Source: Acipenser ruthenus
Lineage: Eukaryota > Chordata > Actinopteri > Acipenseriformes > Acipenseridae
DNA length: 64,000 nucleotides
Assembly: GCF_902713425.1 (NCBI RefSeq)
Contig: NC_081198.1
Coordinates: 20,319,188-20,383,187, forward strand
Direction: 5' to 3'
In this document: positions 11,101-23,100 of the stretch, piece after piece
How the letters are laid out: every line of letters begins with the position of its first letter
How positions within the stretch are numbered: the first letter of the stretch is position 1
The notes under the pieces: generated by a model
The model's input: the letters and a program-made list of their open reading frames with translations, nothing else
Database searches by the model: none
Told to the model about the DNA's origin: nothing
Program-made: the position numbers and the translations under genes

Positions 11101-11328
11101 TTCTCCATGTGATCCCTTCCAACCCTGGATTACATTTTTTTAAACTATCCACCAAACTAAAAAGTACTAATATACCTTTTAACACCCCCACTGTATAATC
11201 GTGCACATTCCCCTTATCTAATGATTCATTAAAATCCCCTCCCAAAACTATGTGTCTATTTGTCACAAGGAGATCCTTTATGGCAACAAAACAGTCCTTT
11301 CTAGAAACCAAATCAGTAGGTGCATATA

Positions 11329-11538
11329 CAGTGCCTTGCGAAAGTATTCGGCCCCCTTGAACTTTGCGACCTTTTGCCACATTTCAGGCTTCAAACATAA
11401 AGATATGAAACTGTAATTTTTTGTGAAGAATCAACAACAAGTGAGACATAATCATGAAGTGGAACGAAATTTATTGGATATTTCAAACTTTTTTAACAAA
11501 TAAAAAACTGAAAAATTGGGCGTGCAAAATTATTCAGC
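11329..11538 (+). repeat. Tc1 left terminal inverted repeat
   Basis: About 210 bp, matching 12749-12955 in inverse orientation with few mismatches, up to the block GCAAAATTATTCAGC near the inner edge. Long inverted repeats of this size usually carry inner and outer transposase binding sites. Confidence 0.9.
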
Positions 11539-11719
11539 CCCTTTACTTTCAGTGCAGCAAACTCTCTCCAGAAGTTCAGTGAGGATCTCTGAATGATCCA
11601 ATGTTGACCTAAATGACTAATGATGATAAATAGAATCCACCTGTGTGTAATCAAGTCTCCGTATAAATGCACCTGCACTGTGATAGTCTCAGAGGTCCGT
11701 TTAAAGCGCAGAGAGCATC

Positions 11720-12739
11720 ATGAAGAACAAGGAACACACCAGGCAGGTCCGAGATACTGTTGTGGAGAAGTTTAAAGCCGGATTTGGATACAAAAAGATT
11801 TCCCAAGCTTTAAACATCCCAAGGAGCACTGTGCAAGCGATAATATTGAAATGGAAGGAGTATCAGACCACTGCAAATCTACCAAGACCTGGCCATCCCT
11901 CTAAACTTTCAGCTCATACAAGGAGAAGACTGATCAGAGATGCAGCCAAGAGGCCCATGATCACTCTGGATGAACTGCAGAGATCTACAGCTGAGGTGGG
12001 AGACTCTGTCCATAGGACAACAATCAGTCGTATACTGCACAAATCTGGCCTTTATGGAAGAGTGGCAAGAAGAAAGCCATTTCTTAAAGATATCCATAAA
12101 AAGTGTCGTTTACAGTTTGCCACAAGCCACCTGGGAGACACACCAAACATGTGGAAGAAGGTGCTCTGGTCAGATGAAACCAAAATCGAACTTTTTGGCA
12201 ACAATGCAAAACATTATGTTTGGCGTAAAAGCAACACAGCTCATCACCCTGAACACACCATCCCCACTGTCAAACATGGTGGTGGCAGCATCATGGTTTG
12301 GGCCTGCTTTTCTGCAGCAGGGACAGGGAAGATGGTTAAAATTGATGGGAAGATGGATGGAGCCAAATATAGGACCATTCTGGAAGAAAACCTAATGGAG
12401 TCTGCAAAAGACCTGAGACTGGGACGGAGATTTGTCTTCCAACAAGACAATGATCCAAAACATAAAGCAAAATCTACAATGGAATGGTTCACAAATAAAC
12501 ATATCCAGGTGTTAGAATGGCCAAGTCAAAGTCCAGACCTGAATCCAATCGAGAATCTGTGGAAAGAACTGAAAACTGCTGTTCACAAATGCTCTCCATC
12601 CAACCTCACTGAGCTCAAGCTGTTTTGCAAGGAGGAATGGGCAAAAATTTTAGTCTCTCGATGTGCAAAACTGAAAGAGACATACCCCAAGCGACTTACA
12701 GCTGTAATCGCAGCAAAAGGTGGCGCTACAAAGTATTAA
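11720..12739 (+). CDS. Tc1-like transposase, 339 aa
   Basis: Cut-and-paste transposase. The N-terminal paired-type helix-turn-helix region (about residues 5-110) includes FGYKKISQALNIPRSTVQAI and an RPGHPSKLS linker. The DDE catalytic domain follows with LWSDETKIELFG (first Asp, about 150), the GGGSIMVWACFS glycine box, QQDNDPKHKA (second Asp) and SPDLNPIENLWKELK (Glu), consistent with DD34E spacing. Length is normal for the family (about 340 aa) and the frame is uninterrupted to residues KGGATKY. The start is the first ATG, shortly after the left repeat. It may encode active protein, but the sequence alone cannot show that. It also marks a recent insertion into an already decayed LINE. Confidence 0.95.
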   Translation: MKNKEHTRQVRDTVVEKFKAGFGYKKISQALNIPRSTVQAIILKWKEYQTTANLPRPGHPSKLSAHTRRRLIRDAAKRPMITLDELQRSTAEVGDSVHRTTISRILHKSGLYGRVARRKPFLKDIHKKCRLQFATSHLGDTPNMWKKVLWSDETKIELFGNNAKHYVWRKSNTAHHPEHTIPTVKHGGGSIMVWACFSAAGTGKMVKIDGKMDGAKYRTILEENLMESAKDLRLGRRFVFQQDNDPKHKAKSTMEWFTNKHIQVLEWPSQSPDLNPIENLWKELKTAVHKCSPSNLTELKLFCKEEWAKILVSRCAKLKETYPKRLTAVIAAKGGATKY

Positions 12740-12748
12740 CTTAAGGGT

Positions 12749-12955
12749 GCTGAATAATTTTGCACGCCCAATTTTTCAGTTTTTTATTTGTTAAAAAAGT
12801 TTGAAATATCCACTAAATTTCGTTCCACTTCATGATTGTGTCCCACTTGTTGATTCTTCACAAAATATTACAGTTTCATATCTTTATGTTTGAAGCCTGA
12901 AATGTGGCAAAAGGTCGCAAAGTTCAAGGGGGCCGAATACTTTCGCAAGGCACTG
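12749..12955 (-). repeat. Tc1 right terminal inverted repeat
   Basis: About 207 bp, inverse complement of 11329-11538 with scattered mismatches. The outermost 30 bp are identical. Confidence 0.9.
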
Positions 12956-13480
12956 TACATTAATCAGTCTCAGCTTTTGACCTCTCCAGTTCACATCCAC
13001 ACACAGAATGTGCCCTGGTAGTACTGAAATGCATTGCACTACCTCCATCTCCTTGTCCTTTAATAACACCCCTACCCCAGATGAATGCACCCCCCGCACA
13101 CTCCACCTGGACTCCCCTCCCCCCCAGTCTTTTGTGTACAAAGCAATATCAGAAGCATCCCTTAAATGAACCTCTTGCAAAAAACAAAAAGAAAATGACA
13201 AAGAATTTAAATAAAGAAACACAGAAACTCGCTTATTATAACCCCTCAAACCTCTTACATTCATAGAAATAAAAGATAAAGAAAAAATGCACTAAAAAAG
13301 AAATGAAAAACAAAAACAAAAATAAACCATCATTCACAAGTGAGAAAACCACAAAAAAACCCTCAAACCATTAGTCCCAAAAAGTCTAGCCCTAGAAAGG
13401 GCCCATACCTTCTGTATCCACAAAACTCCTCTCATTTTGCTCCTCTGGTAACCCCATGCCTGAGTCATAAGGACCTGGAC

Positions 13481-14732
13481 TCACCAGTGAAAGACATAAG
13501 ACTGCAGCACCTCTTCCTCCAAACCAGTGTCCGGTATCATGGAAGATGATGAAGAAACCGATCCAAATACCTCCTCTGCAGTCCCTGACTCCACTAAACT
13601 TAACTGCTGGGAAGAAACGGCCTCTAAGTCCTTTGGTACCTCCATGCGCTGCACGCCCACTATCTTCTTTGGAGTCCCCTCTAAACCAGCAGACGCTGTC
13701 TCATTCTCCACTTCTTTGTTCCTCTTCCTCCCCTTTCCTCTTCCTTTTACTTTTCCCTGAACCAAAATCTGCTCCGTCGTATCAGTCACATCGTCAGGGG
13801 TATCTCCCCACGACACCCCTTCCACTTCTTCTTCACCACCTTTTGCCTTATCACCTTCTGCTGCCCCTCCGTCAGGCACAGCAATATGCCTCATCTCCTT
13901 CAACACTTTTTCAATTGGAGGCATGTCATCCACCACTTCCAAGCCATCTGTCTCACGGCCCCATGCAACATCAGCATATGTCTGCTTCCGCTTAGGACCA
14001 TTTTTAAACAAATGCCCTTCTTCTCCACAGACATTACAGCTCTTATTTTTCTGACAGTCTTTTGAAACATGTCCCAGTTCTCCACAGTTCCTGCATCTCT
14101 CTTGTGTACACCCGACCTCTATATGGCCAAAACTGGAACATTTTCTGCAGAACAGGGGCTGCCGTGAATAAAACAGATAACCCCTATCTGCTCCAATAAA
14201 GAAATTTGCGGGGGGATGACGGAACCTATCATACCCTCCCTCCTCTTGCCGAAGCAGCACCTGAAACTGTCTCTTCCCGTTCCAAATTTTAAAGCCGTCT
14301 CTAAGTAACGTTGCCCCGGAAATCACATCCACATAACTGGACAGGAAAGCACTTATGGCTAAATCCGACACATACGGATTGTACATATGTACTGTTATAA
14401 TCCGGAAATTTGTTTTAGCCAAGGACTCCACGGAAAAAAATGATAAAGGCTCTTGGATCCTCTTTAGCATTACAAGTATCAAGAAGATACTGAAAGGCTT
14501 GCGCGCTATGCAAAGTGACGTCCAAAAATTTAGATGTTCCATTCCTTTGTAAACAAAAGATTTCTTCCGGCTCAAAATTCAAAACTCTCAGCAATACTTC
14601 TCGGATAAATTGTTCTCTATCCAGCATCTCCTCCTCCGCTCTTCCCTTCCACAAAAATCTCACAGTATTCCTAAGCCCAGCCCGATCAGCTGACTTAAAT
14701 GAATTGTTGTAGGCCATCGTGCACACCGCCAT
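13481..14732 (-). pseudogene. K3 ORF1 with CCHC knuckles, one frameshift
   Basis: Starts at 14732 (MAVCTMAYNNSFKSADRAG) or at an inner ATG at 14717. The N-terminal domain has NTVRFLWKG, FIREVLL, IFCLQRNG and KFLDVT. A frame change lies around 14430-14470. The second frame (13481 to about 14450) carries FRIITVHMYNPYVSD, KIWNGKRQFQVLLRQ, HPPANFFIGADRGYLFYSRQ and three knuckles (CRKCSSFGHIEVGC, CRNCGELGHVSKDC, CNVCGEEGHLFKNG; the last Cys of the third is replaced). An acidic, Lys-rich tail follows. Apart from the single shift it is well preserved. Confidence 0.85.
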
Positions 14733-14771
14733 CTCTTTCTCCTAGTGAACAAATGCTGCGGTCATGCCACA

Positions 14772-14805
14772 CACACTTGATCTGAGCCAAGAGGCCGAGA
14801 AGCGA
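14772..14805 (-). pseudogene. U2 snRNA gene copy 4, 5' fragment (nt 1-34)
   Basis: Minus-strand ATCGCTTCTCGGCCTC...AGATCAAGTGTG, ending where LINE K3 starts. It carries the TTGGCTCAG variant also seen in copy 2. Confidence 0.9.
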
Positions 14806-15397
14806 TGGCGACTTGGCCCTTGCCCGGGGCCCCCCAGTCCGGACGGCACAGGGGGATTCAAAGGTGGGTGCAAAATTTCAAGCACAAGCAGACCCCCAAA
14901 AAACGGGCTGCTGCTTCCAGAGGGGAAATGTGCAATTTAAGCAGGAGAAAACAAAACAAAGCAAAAACACACACATAACACCAAAAACAAAACATAAACT
15001 GGCGGAGTGCGTCTTACAAATAGTCATGCCAAGCTGCTATGCTGTGCAAGGTGCCTTGGGTAACTACAACTGTGCCTCGCTGGCTGGCTGGCTGGCTAAG
15101 AAGGACCTGGCATAGGGACATGTTCCACCACACTTGTCTTGTTAGCTGCATGCTCCCAGGAAACAAACTGCTGCTGTCTACATCATCACCACATGTGAAT
15201 AAAAGAAAGAAAGAAAGCAAGAAAGAAAGAGAGAAAGAAAGAGAGAAAGAGAGAAAGAAAGAAAGAAAGAGAGAAAGAAAAAAAAGAAGTAAAAGGGCAG
15301 GAAAACTTGCATCAACACTGACACTCTCCCTCCAGCAGGGGTAGACAAAATGCTCACAGGAGAGATCCAGATCTGACTTTGACCAACATTAGAGAAA
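14806..15397 (-). repeat. U2 array spacer unit 4
   Basis: Spacer between U2 copies 4 and 5 with promoter blocks, GAAA/GA tract (about 15204-15290) and 3' box (about 15372-15387). No gene is supported. Confidence 0.85.
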
Positions 15398-15549
15398 GGT
15401 GTGAACCGTTCCCGGAGGTACTGCAATACCGGGCCGATGCGTGGAGTGGATGGAGCAAGCCCCTGTTCCATCTCCCGATTCCAAAAATCAATTTAATATA
15501 TGGTCCCCTGATAGGGGACGTATCAGATATTAAACTGATAAGAACAGAT
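15398..15549 (-). pseudogene. U2 snRNA gene copy 5, 3' fragment (nt ~38 to end)
   Basis: U2 from ATCTGTTC to the gene end, with a TTCAC variant near the 3' end (GTGAACC on the plus strand instead of GTGCACC). It abuts the 3' end of LINE A at 15550. No LTR is present at nt 68-72 in this copy. Confidence 0.9.
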
Positions 15550-15551
15550 TT

Positions 15552-17659
15552 TTATTTACAATATTTTTCCACTTTGCCCCACAAAAGCTTATATTTCTCT
15601 TTTTCCATCCTTATTTCCCACATTTTAGTTTCCATTAACACTTTGTATTTCAATTCATACCACAATTGTTTCGATGTTCTACCTTCTTTTTTCTTTTTTA
15701 CTTGAGCGTTCCTTTCTTCCCACAATATCTCTTTACCAATACTTATTATGCACCAGATTATCTTTTCTTTTTCAAATTGTCCCAACCCTTCCCCTCTTAG
15801 AATTAAGTCAGGATTCAAAACAATATCTATTAATACCAACCTTAACAGTTGTTGTGTTCTTTTCCAGAAGCAATGGGCTAGATAACATTCCCAAAAAACA
15901 TGTTGCAGAGTCTCATCTCCTGGACAACCTCTCGGGCAACCTCTGGTAAGTGTTGAACCTTGATTGTATAACCGTTCTCTTACTGGTAATCTATTTAGTG
16001 CTGCCAGCCAATTCAGGTCTTTTCTCTCATTACATAACTCTTTTGGTTGAATTAATTTCCATTTAACCTTTTTCTTTTCCAGTTCTGTTATTTGTGTTCC
16101 AAGCATCTTTCCCTTTAAATCCTTATACATTTTCTTATGATCCTTTAATACCTCCTCCTTTACACACCCAGGATGAGCTCTCAAAAACAAGACTAATTTT
16201 TCATATTGCCAAGGTACATTTTCAGCCTTTGGCCCACTATTATCTAATGGGACAATTTTCCTTAATGGTAAAGCTGCCCACAACTTCACAAAATACATGG
16301 CTTTATGTTGTACCTTGTCTATTAATAGTTTACATAAAAAACAAACATAGAGCACTTCTAATTTTAAAGGGATGCACACAACCCCCCTTCCTCCCTCTTC
16401 TATTTCTAAATACATCTGCTCCCTCTTAACAGGTTCATACTTACCCCCCCCCCCCAATTTAAATGAAAAAACCAACCTAGTCAAAATTATTTTACATTTG
16501 GTAGGAATCGGAAAAATTAGGGCTAAGTAAATCAAACTAGACAACAGGTCTACCCTAACTACTAGCCCCCTACCCATTATGCTAAGTTTTCTACCCTTCC
16601 AAATGTTCAATTTTTTTTTTACCTTCACAATTTTTTCCTCCCAGTTGTGATTAGCTGAATCTTTGTGATAAAATTTAACACCCAGAATTTTGATTCCTGT
16701 AGGACAAACAGAAAAACCGTACCTCACATCTGTCCTATACCTCCATCTTCCACAATACATGACAGAGGATTTGTTGAAATTTATAGCAGATCCTGTTGCT
16801 TTACAATAGTTCTCTAAAATTGCCACAGTTTTTTCCAATCCTCTATCTGTAGACAGAAATACAGTGGTGTCATCTGCATATTGTGCAACTTTGACTTTTT
16901 CCCCCATCCTCCTGGAATATGTACCCCCTCAATTTGTTTTTCATTCCTTAACATTTCTGCTAGTGGTTCTATAAATAAAACATACAACAAAGGAGACAAG
17001 GGGCATCCCTGTCTTACTCCTCCATTCTGCTCCAAAGGTTCACTCAAAAACCCATTAACTTTTATCCTACTGTTTACATTGTTATACAAAATTTTGATCC
17101 ATGAAATAAACTCTTCACCTAGATTCATTGTTTGTAAAACTTTAAACAGGAAAACATGACTAACCCGATCAAATGCCTTTTCTTGGTCTAGGCTTAAAAG
17201 GCATAATGGTAAGTTTCTTTCCTCTACCCAACTAATAACATCTCTTATTAAAGACAAATTAAAAGAACCAGCCCTCCCCTTAACCCCACACGTCTGATCT
17301 TCACTAACTAAAATCTCCAGAACCTCCTTTAATCTATTAGCCAAAACCTTACTAAGGATTTTATAATCTGTTCCTAATAAGGTTACTGGCCTCCAATTCT
17401 TAATATCTTTCCTTTCTCCTTTTTTATAAATTAGATGTACAATTCCGGATTTCATTGATGTTGTTAGCTTACCATTCTTGTACACCTCTCTAAAAATTTC
17501 TACAAGATCATTTTTAATTATTTCCCATAAACAGACATAAAACTCTTTTGGTAACTCATCCCCTCCTGGTGTCTTATTCCCTTTCATAGAAAAAAGAGCC
17601 CTTTTAATCTCCTCCTCTGTTATCTCCCCCTCCAACTCACTTCTACTCTCTTCTGTTAG
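15552..17659 (-). pseudogene. LINE A ORF2, reverse transcriptase and C-terminal part
   Basis: From the retrovirus junction down: GNKTPGGDELPKEFY, NWRPVTLLGTDYKILSKVLA, DQTCGVKGRAGSFNLSLIRD, SLDQEKAFDRVSH and GVRQGCPLSPLLYVLF (frame 16814-17635). The second frame (15552-16907) has QYADDTTVF, the thumb region, and the C-terminal knuckle CPRGCPGDETLQHVFWEC. One frameshift near 16900 separates the two frames, just before the YADD motif. LINE B has the same frameshift, so it predates their separation or marks a run of C that is hard to sequence. Confidence 0.88.
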
Positions 17660-17930
17660 TGATGTAACTTAAAAAAAGAGGATGATGAGTAAGTAGATTC
17701 AAGAAAATGCACAGAGTCCTTTTCTTCACTCAGTTGTTAGGTTTATTGAATTATGCAGGAAGTCTGGTCCCAGGTACAGGACAAACAGAATACTCGTTCT
17801 TACAATCGTTGCATGACATTAAATACCCTTCTGCATAGATGTCTCCCTCCTCCTCTTTCTCTGACACTTAACCAATAGAAAAGGTACAACTCATTATCCT
17901 GTTACCATATATTTCATTTTGTGTGAGTGT

Positions 17931-17976
<46 letters not shown>

Positions 17977-18310
17977 TCTAGTGTGAAGATCTCTGAACTC
18001 AGTGCATACCCCAGTGGACTCCCCGAAGGGCAAGCTTCTTTCATGTCAGGGCTGGAGATCAAAGGACTTGTTTGTACAGCCGTGTGCTGCTGGCCAGCCA
18101 TTTACTTTGACACAAAAGAATCTTTTTCAGTTGTCATAACTACTCTACCATATTGCAGCTTTCATCTATCACAGCAGTGCTTGCATTTTTGGAACTAACA
18201 GTTTTTTCTATCCAATGTTAAATCACTTTTCAGAAAAATAACATGAATACAGCCGTCATTCCTCATGCGTAGCAAACTGCTATTCAATACTTGTTCCATG
18301 TTTTCCAACA
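17660..18310 (-). repeat. ERV 3' LTR
   Basis: TG...CA LTR of about 650 bp, close match to 25472-26346, which is longer (about 875 bp). It contains a (TG)n microsatellite at about 17935-17973. Confidence 0.9.
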
Positions 18311-18649
18311 TACCCCACTTTTAAAATATAAGATGGAGGGGGGTGACCCGCTACAACCAAGTTGCTTACGTGATCCCGAGCCCTCAGATGTCCTCTTCGC
18401 TGGTTCTGAGTAGTCACATCAAGTACCGTGTTTGTATAATATATTATAGTGAAGTATGTTCCTCTCATTCTAAGTCTCTCCATTATGTGTAGGTATCTAC
18501 CTTGCCTTTGCTGTTTCTCCATGTAAGTATGTCATGAGCAAAAAACAAACAAACAAAAAAAAAACATACGTAAAAATAATACAAAAAATGAAAAATAAAC
18601 ATACAGTAAACATACAGAAAAATACAGTAAATACAGTTTATCACTGTAC

Positions 18650-20150
18650 ACAGGTGTTATTTCTTATTCATGGTGGCTCCCAGTAAGTTTACAGTTTCCC
18701 ATCTGCCAATGGTCCTTTCTAACTGTCGGTGTTGTTTTTTCCACCAAAAACACTGAATGCTATTCCACAAAATCAATACTATTACTATTAACAGTATTAT
18801 TAAAACAACATAATCCCCAAAAGTGTGCCCTAAGGCCTGCCCTGACCATCCATATCGTTTCAATACGGTGGCTTTTAATTGTGCCAAATCAACTTCGACC
18901 TTAGCTTTGAGCAGCTTCTGTTCCGCTCGTTGTATTACTATTTTAACCTATTTGTGCACTTGAGAAAAAATGACCGAATATGAATTTAGGTATGTGTCAT
19001 CCCACCAAGCGGTAATTTGGAACTCCTCTGCTTCAGGTTCAGGTATATATATATCTCCAATCTGAACTGCATGTGTTGGAGAAAAACAAAATCCTGGAGA
19101 AGTCTGACAAGTTAAATCTCCATACTTAAATTGGTATGGTTACTCAACACACACCATTGATATTTCCACCCCTCTAGTGGATGTACCTCTAATTCAGTGC
19201 TTATATTTCTATTAATTCCGGTGATTGCAGGACACCGGCAAACTACATGACTATTTGTTTCATAACAGCATGCTTCATGCACCACACCACTCCAGTTCCC
19301 TCGCTGAACTTTCCATGTAGCCTTTTCCCAAACTATCACTGTCTCATTGTGTAGTACTCCTATCGGTCTAATCTTCAAACTGTCTTTATACTGGTTATTA
19401 GGATCCAGGTATGGTATTGAGAGATAGAATCCTATGTGACCAGGTGGTTCCTTGCCATTCTCCTTTGGCCACACTAAACTAGCTCCCAGGAGGTCAGTCT
19501 GATCAGGGTGGATCATTGCCAACCTCAACCTGAGTTCCTCCAGTGCATGTCTAGGTACCACTCTTAGCCTAATGTCCATTATTTCTTCCTCCATTGTTTT
19601 TAAAAGGTCACCCGCAAATATTCTACAATCTATTGCTTTTGTCAAATTGCGCAGGGCTCCCTCTGTTCCATCCATTAGCTCATATATAGCTGTACCCTGG
19701 AGCCTAATCCCTTGATTTACATACATCTGCCCATTCCCCAATCTTTCTATTCCTTCTCCCACAGCACTTGCTATCCAAGTTTGCCCTTTTGACATTTGAT
19801 AAATATCCCAGCTGTTTGCAACAGAATTTCCTGCACCAAACCATCCTGCTATTTCATCAAAAAGTCCCCTCTTCCTACGTTTCTCATTACCTTCACACAT
19901 TCTCATTACCTTCATACATTCGTTCGCCTATTCGCTCTTTGTAATCTCTTATTGTACTACCTATTTCCCTTTGAAGCCAATTCTGGATATTGGTGTGTTG
20001 CTTGCAATGCTGTTCAAATATAACAGTTAGATTTGTGAAATTATACATTACATACGATAATACTATATTCACATCATCCAAAACAGTTTTTCTTTCTGGT
20101 CCGAGAATGATACCTTCCCGAGGTAGGAGGTGCAAAGGGGACATACTTTC
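18650..20150 (-). pseudogene. ERV envelope region (fossil)
   Basis: Retroviral envelope remnant. A basic cleavage-like motif (RRKRG) with a following hydrophobic stretch lies near 19870. Farther on there are Cys-rich segments and NHTN glycosylation sites. A strongly hydrophobic segment with a short Lys-rich tail (near 18800) looks like the membrane anchor. These parts come in the order expected for surface/transmembrane subunits. The gene is broken. The family assignment (fish SnRV/epsilon type) rests on the primer site and general layout and is uncertain. Confidence 0.6.
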
Positions 20151-23100
20151 GTAGTGATTTTACCTCGACAGTACGGTTTACTGCCCTGTTTCAAGAAATA
20201 AGATCACCCTGCATGGAACAAGTGTAAATTACTGACGTACTCAATTCCTTACAGCAATCTATGCCTCCCAATTTCACCCACCCGTCCTGCTCTTTAGCTA
20301 CGCGGTGCAGTGTTGGTTTAACTCTGTAAGCTCATAATCACATCTTCTATCCGAAACTACAGTACTCTCAGAATAAACTCTATGTTCCAGCTGTGGATCC
20401 CCATCCTCTTGATCAGAACCACACTCATGTTGCTCTAACACATTTAGGTGCATCATTATTTTTAACCTGTATGTTAAATTACATCTTTCTAGAATCCAAT
20501 ATTCTAGACCACCTCAATCTTATGATGCACTTAAGACTGATTAAAACCTAAAACTATAACTTCAAAAATGATCACTATGCATTGAACAAGTACTAAAATA
20601 GTGCCTCATTTTAGACATATTCAACACTACAGCATATCATTCAAAGTTCACATGATTTCCAAAATTAATGTCTAATATAGGTAACCATATTTTTCAGTAG
20701 AACAGCTGTTTTCAATTGGTATTTCCATTCAACATAGGATGTACCATTACCTTACAAGTACATATTAATATAGTATTATGTTCCTAACAACACTCCAAAT
20801 AATCCATTGCAAGACACCAACCATTTTACCTCCCTATCATGGATGGCAGATACAATGTCTTAACAATGTCACTCTTAAGTGTCATGAACAACACAAACTC
20901 CATACTCCCAGTGCCTCTAGAGGTCAATGGTACAACCTTTGCAGTTTTTGTTATTTTACTGAATGTGATTAGTAATAAATTACATGAGACCTTCCCATCT
21001 CTGCACCCCAGGATCGCTGACATATTACCTTTAGTATCTTTAAACTAAGACAAATCTTTTCACCAATCATACATCTATACCCCAAGTTTATAATACGTAG
21101 TTTCATTATCAGGTATGTTAACTGAAATTAACAGTCCCCATTACATCCCCAAAAATGTCACTTTAACGTCATCATAATTTCTTCTTTTGATATGCAGACT
21201 GGAATGGTTCCCCATATGTAAGAATGTCTCGGTGGTTTCAGATACCTCCTCATGACCGTCTCTCAGCAACTTACACTCTTGTTCCTGATATATGGTAGAG
21301 CTTAATTACTACATATCATGGACAAGCATTGTAAAGTTCTGCAGGTTAATATGTACAGTTCCTGTTTGCATATCCAAATTGTCCCACAAGTGTACTGGAA
21401 CTTTCTGCACAAACTCTTCTGAAATGGTCCTCTCAGTTCCGATGAACAGCATTGTGCTTCCATTCCACATAAACGCCATCAGTATTATCTCGGAACCTGT
21501 GGAGAACAAGTGCAGTATTTATTCTTTTGATTAATATCTGATTTAATTTCAAAATTCAAAAGGGTTAATTCTTGAATAGTCTCTTTTTCATCTGCATTGA
21601 TAATGTTATTGGAATTCTAAGAATCGCCAATGTCTGTTAATTCTATCTTGTATTTTTCTCAAAGCCTATGTCCACCCCATATCGTGAACATAATATAAAA
21701 TATCAATTCCAGCATGAACCTGTAGGAGAAGAGAAAAGCCTTAGACCTGTGTCTGTACTCTGAAAGTAACTACAAATCTCTATCTACTTCATTGCTCATA
21801 ATTACTACTCTAAACTAACTGCATCAGTGCCCTTAGGAATTTCCATTCTCCAGCAGGCTTGCTTATCAGTGAAACTAGTTTTCAAGCCAGTTTTCACTCC
21901 CTCATTTTTGTATTGCCAATTTCAAATTGGTTTCTCCCAGTTTGTCCATTATCTCATACGGAACCCCAATCAGCCTTCCAACTCCCCGCTTTTTTTTTTT
22001 AATTTTAATTTGAATGGAGACCCTGAGTGGGGTTGGAATCAGTGCCTGTTTTAATGCCTCAATTCAGGTGTTCATAGAGGGTGACAGCTAGTTCGCTGTA
22101 TCCTTCCATGAAGTCCTGACAGAATCCAAATATGCCCAAAAAGATCTAAGGGGCAGATTTTTAATCAGCTTTTTATTTCCTGGGTCAGGTGTGTGTCCTC
22201 CAGTTTCCACCTGTACTCCTAAGAAACAAACAGATGATTTCATTAATGCAGCTTTCTTTAGATTTAATTTGAGAGCAGCGTGCTCCTCCAGCAACAGATA
22301 GTGCTTCTCCGCAGTTCCCGTTGCAACAGTATGTCGTCCACATACTGTATGATATTACCTAGTTGAGAACAGTCCTGTAAGATGTTAGTCATACATTGAT
22401 CTCTCCCTTCTTGGCAAGACGTCCAGAGCACATATCACAATAACAGTTGAAAAGAAAGTTTACAAAGAAATGTATTCAAACGTTAGTGTTTCTCAATAAC
22501 GCATACAGAAATAAAAGTACTGCCTATTCTTGCTGCAATTAATAACAGCATCCTTTTTAGCAGATCAAAATAAATCAGGATCTATTATAGAAATAGTCCA
22601 GTGAGAAAAAGAAAATGTGTGTGCACATAAACCTGACCTTCATGAGCACCTGTTTATGATGCTTCCTTTTTAGAATGTGATCCACAAGCTCTACCAACCC
22701 AGAGCTCTTTGGGTGCCAGAGGACATGGAATCACTGTACTTCGCCAACCAGGGCGCAGGTTGCTTCATGCTTAAGCCAGCGAATATATTCTTTATTTAAT
22801 TAATTTACACGGGCGTTTCCCCATGGTCAATCCTACCAAGTGCATTTGTATTACTGTGAGTGCATAATTACTTTTGCTACTGCGACTGTCTGTTCTGTAT
22901 TAGACAGTGAGAAGTTGACTTTATTTTGCATCACAATATTTCCATTAGCTCAGCCTCCTGTGCTGAACTTCCACAAAAGAGTATTCATACCCTATATTCA
23001 CAGACAAACACACAAACATTAACCAACAGACTGTATCATACCAGTATCACAATCCATCAACCCTGCAGTCCTATACTGCACCATCAATAATCTCATGTCA

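Larger units (their letters stand above)
11329..12955 (+). mobile_element. Tc1/mariner DNA transposon with an open transposase frame, inserted in LINE K3
   Basis: 1627 bp, starting CAGTGCCTTGCGAAAG and ending with its inverse complement CTTTCGCAAGGCACTG. Long terminal inverted repeats of about 210 bp lie at 11329-11538 and 12749-12955. The target duplication is TA (11327-11328 and 12956-12957), and removing the element restores the LINE sequence TGCATATACATTAATC. This terminal sequence belongs to a Tc1 type known from fishes and lampreys. The transposase frame is open for 339 codons. Confidence 0.95.
8330..13264 (-). pseudogene. K3 ORF2 (endonuclease-reverse transcriptase), broken and interrupted by Tc1
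   Basis: The endonuclease start lies at about 13264 (NVRGLRGYNKRV, CFLQEVHLRD, SSGVGVLLKD). The Tc1 element follows, then the rest of the endonuclease (VLGGDFNESLD, SRLDYFFVS, FSDHDSLKYI; 10937-11380). The linker is at 10540-10932. The reverse transcriptase piece (9740-10543) has KVPGGDGLPKEFY, NWRPVTLL, SLDQEKVFDRV and ends at GVR, where a TAG stands in place of the usual Gln of the RQGCPLSP motif. QYADDNS lies near 9625. The C-terminal zinc knuckle (CPRIKCRVEETLSHVFWDC) is in 8330-9097. At least five frame changes or stops besides the transposon. Confidence 0.85.
8147..14771 (-). mobile_element. LINE K3, Keno-like Tx1-clade element in U2 copy 4, carrying a Tc1 insertion
   Basis: Full-length layout on the minus strand: shared 5' motif at 14756-14771, ORF1 from 14732, ORF2 from about 13264, poly(A) at 8147. 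A 1.6-kb Tc1 transposon (11329-12955) sits in the endonuclease part of ORF2. Without that insertion the LINE is about 5.0 kb, similar to K2 and B. It lies between U2 nt 34 (14772-14805) and nt 38 (8146). Confidence 0.9.

Noticed and set aside
14813-15344. Recurring ~100-aa plus-strand frames starting MALARGPPART or MLCKVPWVTT in each spacer copy
   Set aside because: They lie in U2 spacer, repeat only because the spacer repeats, are truncated by small indels between copies, and end in low-complexity Lys/Glu runs from the GA tract. There is no sign of a protein family.
17935-17975. (TG)n tract as an independent regulatory feature
   Set aside because: It occurs at the same place in both LTRs of the retrovirus and so is part of the LTR.
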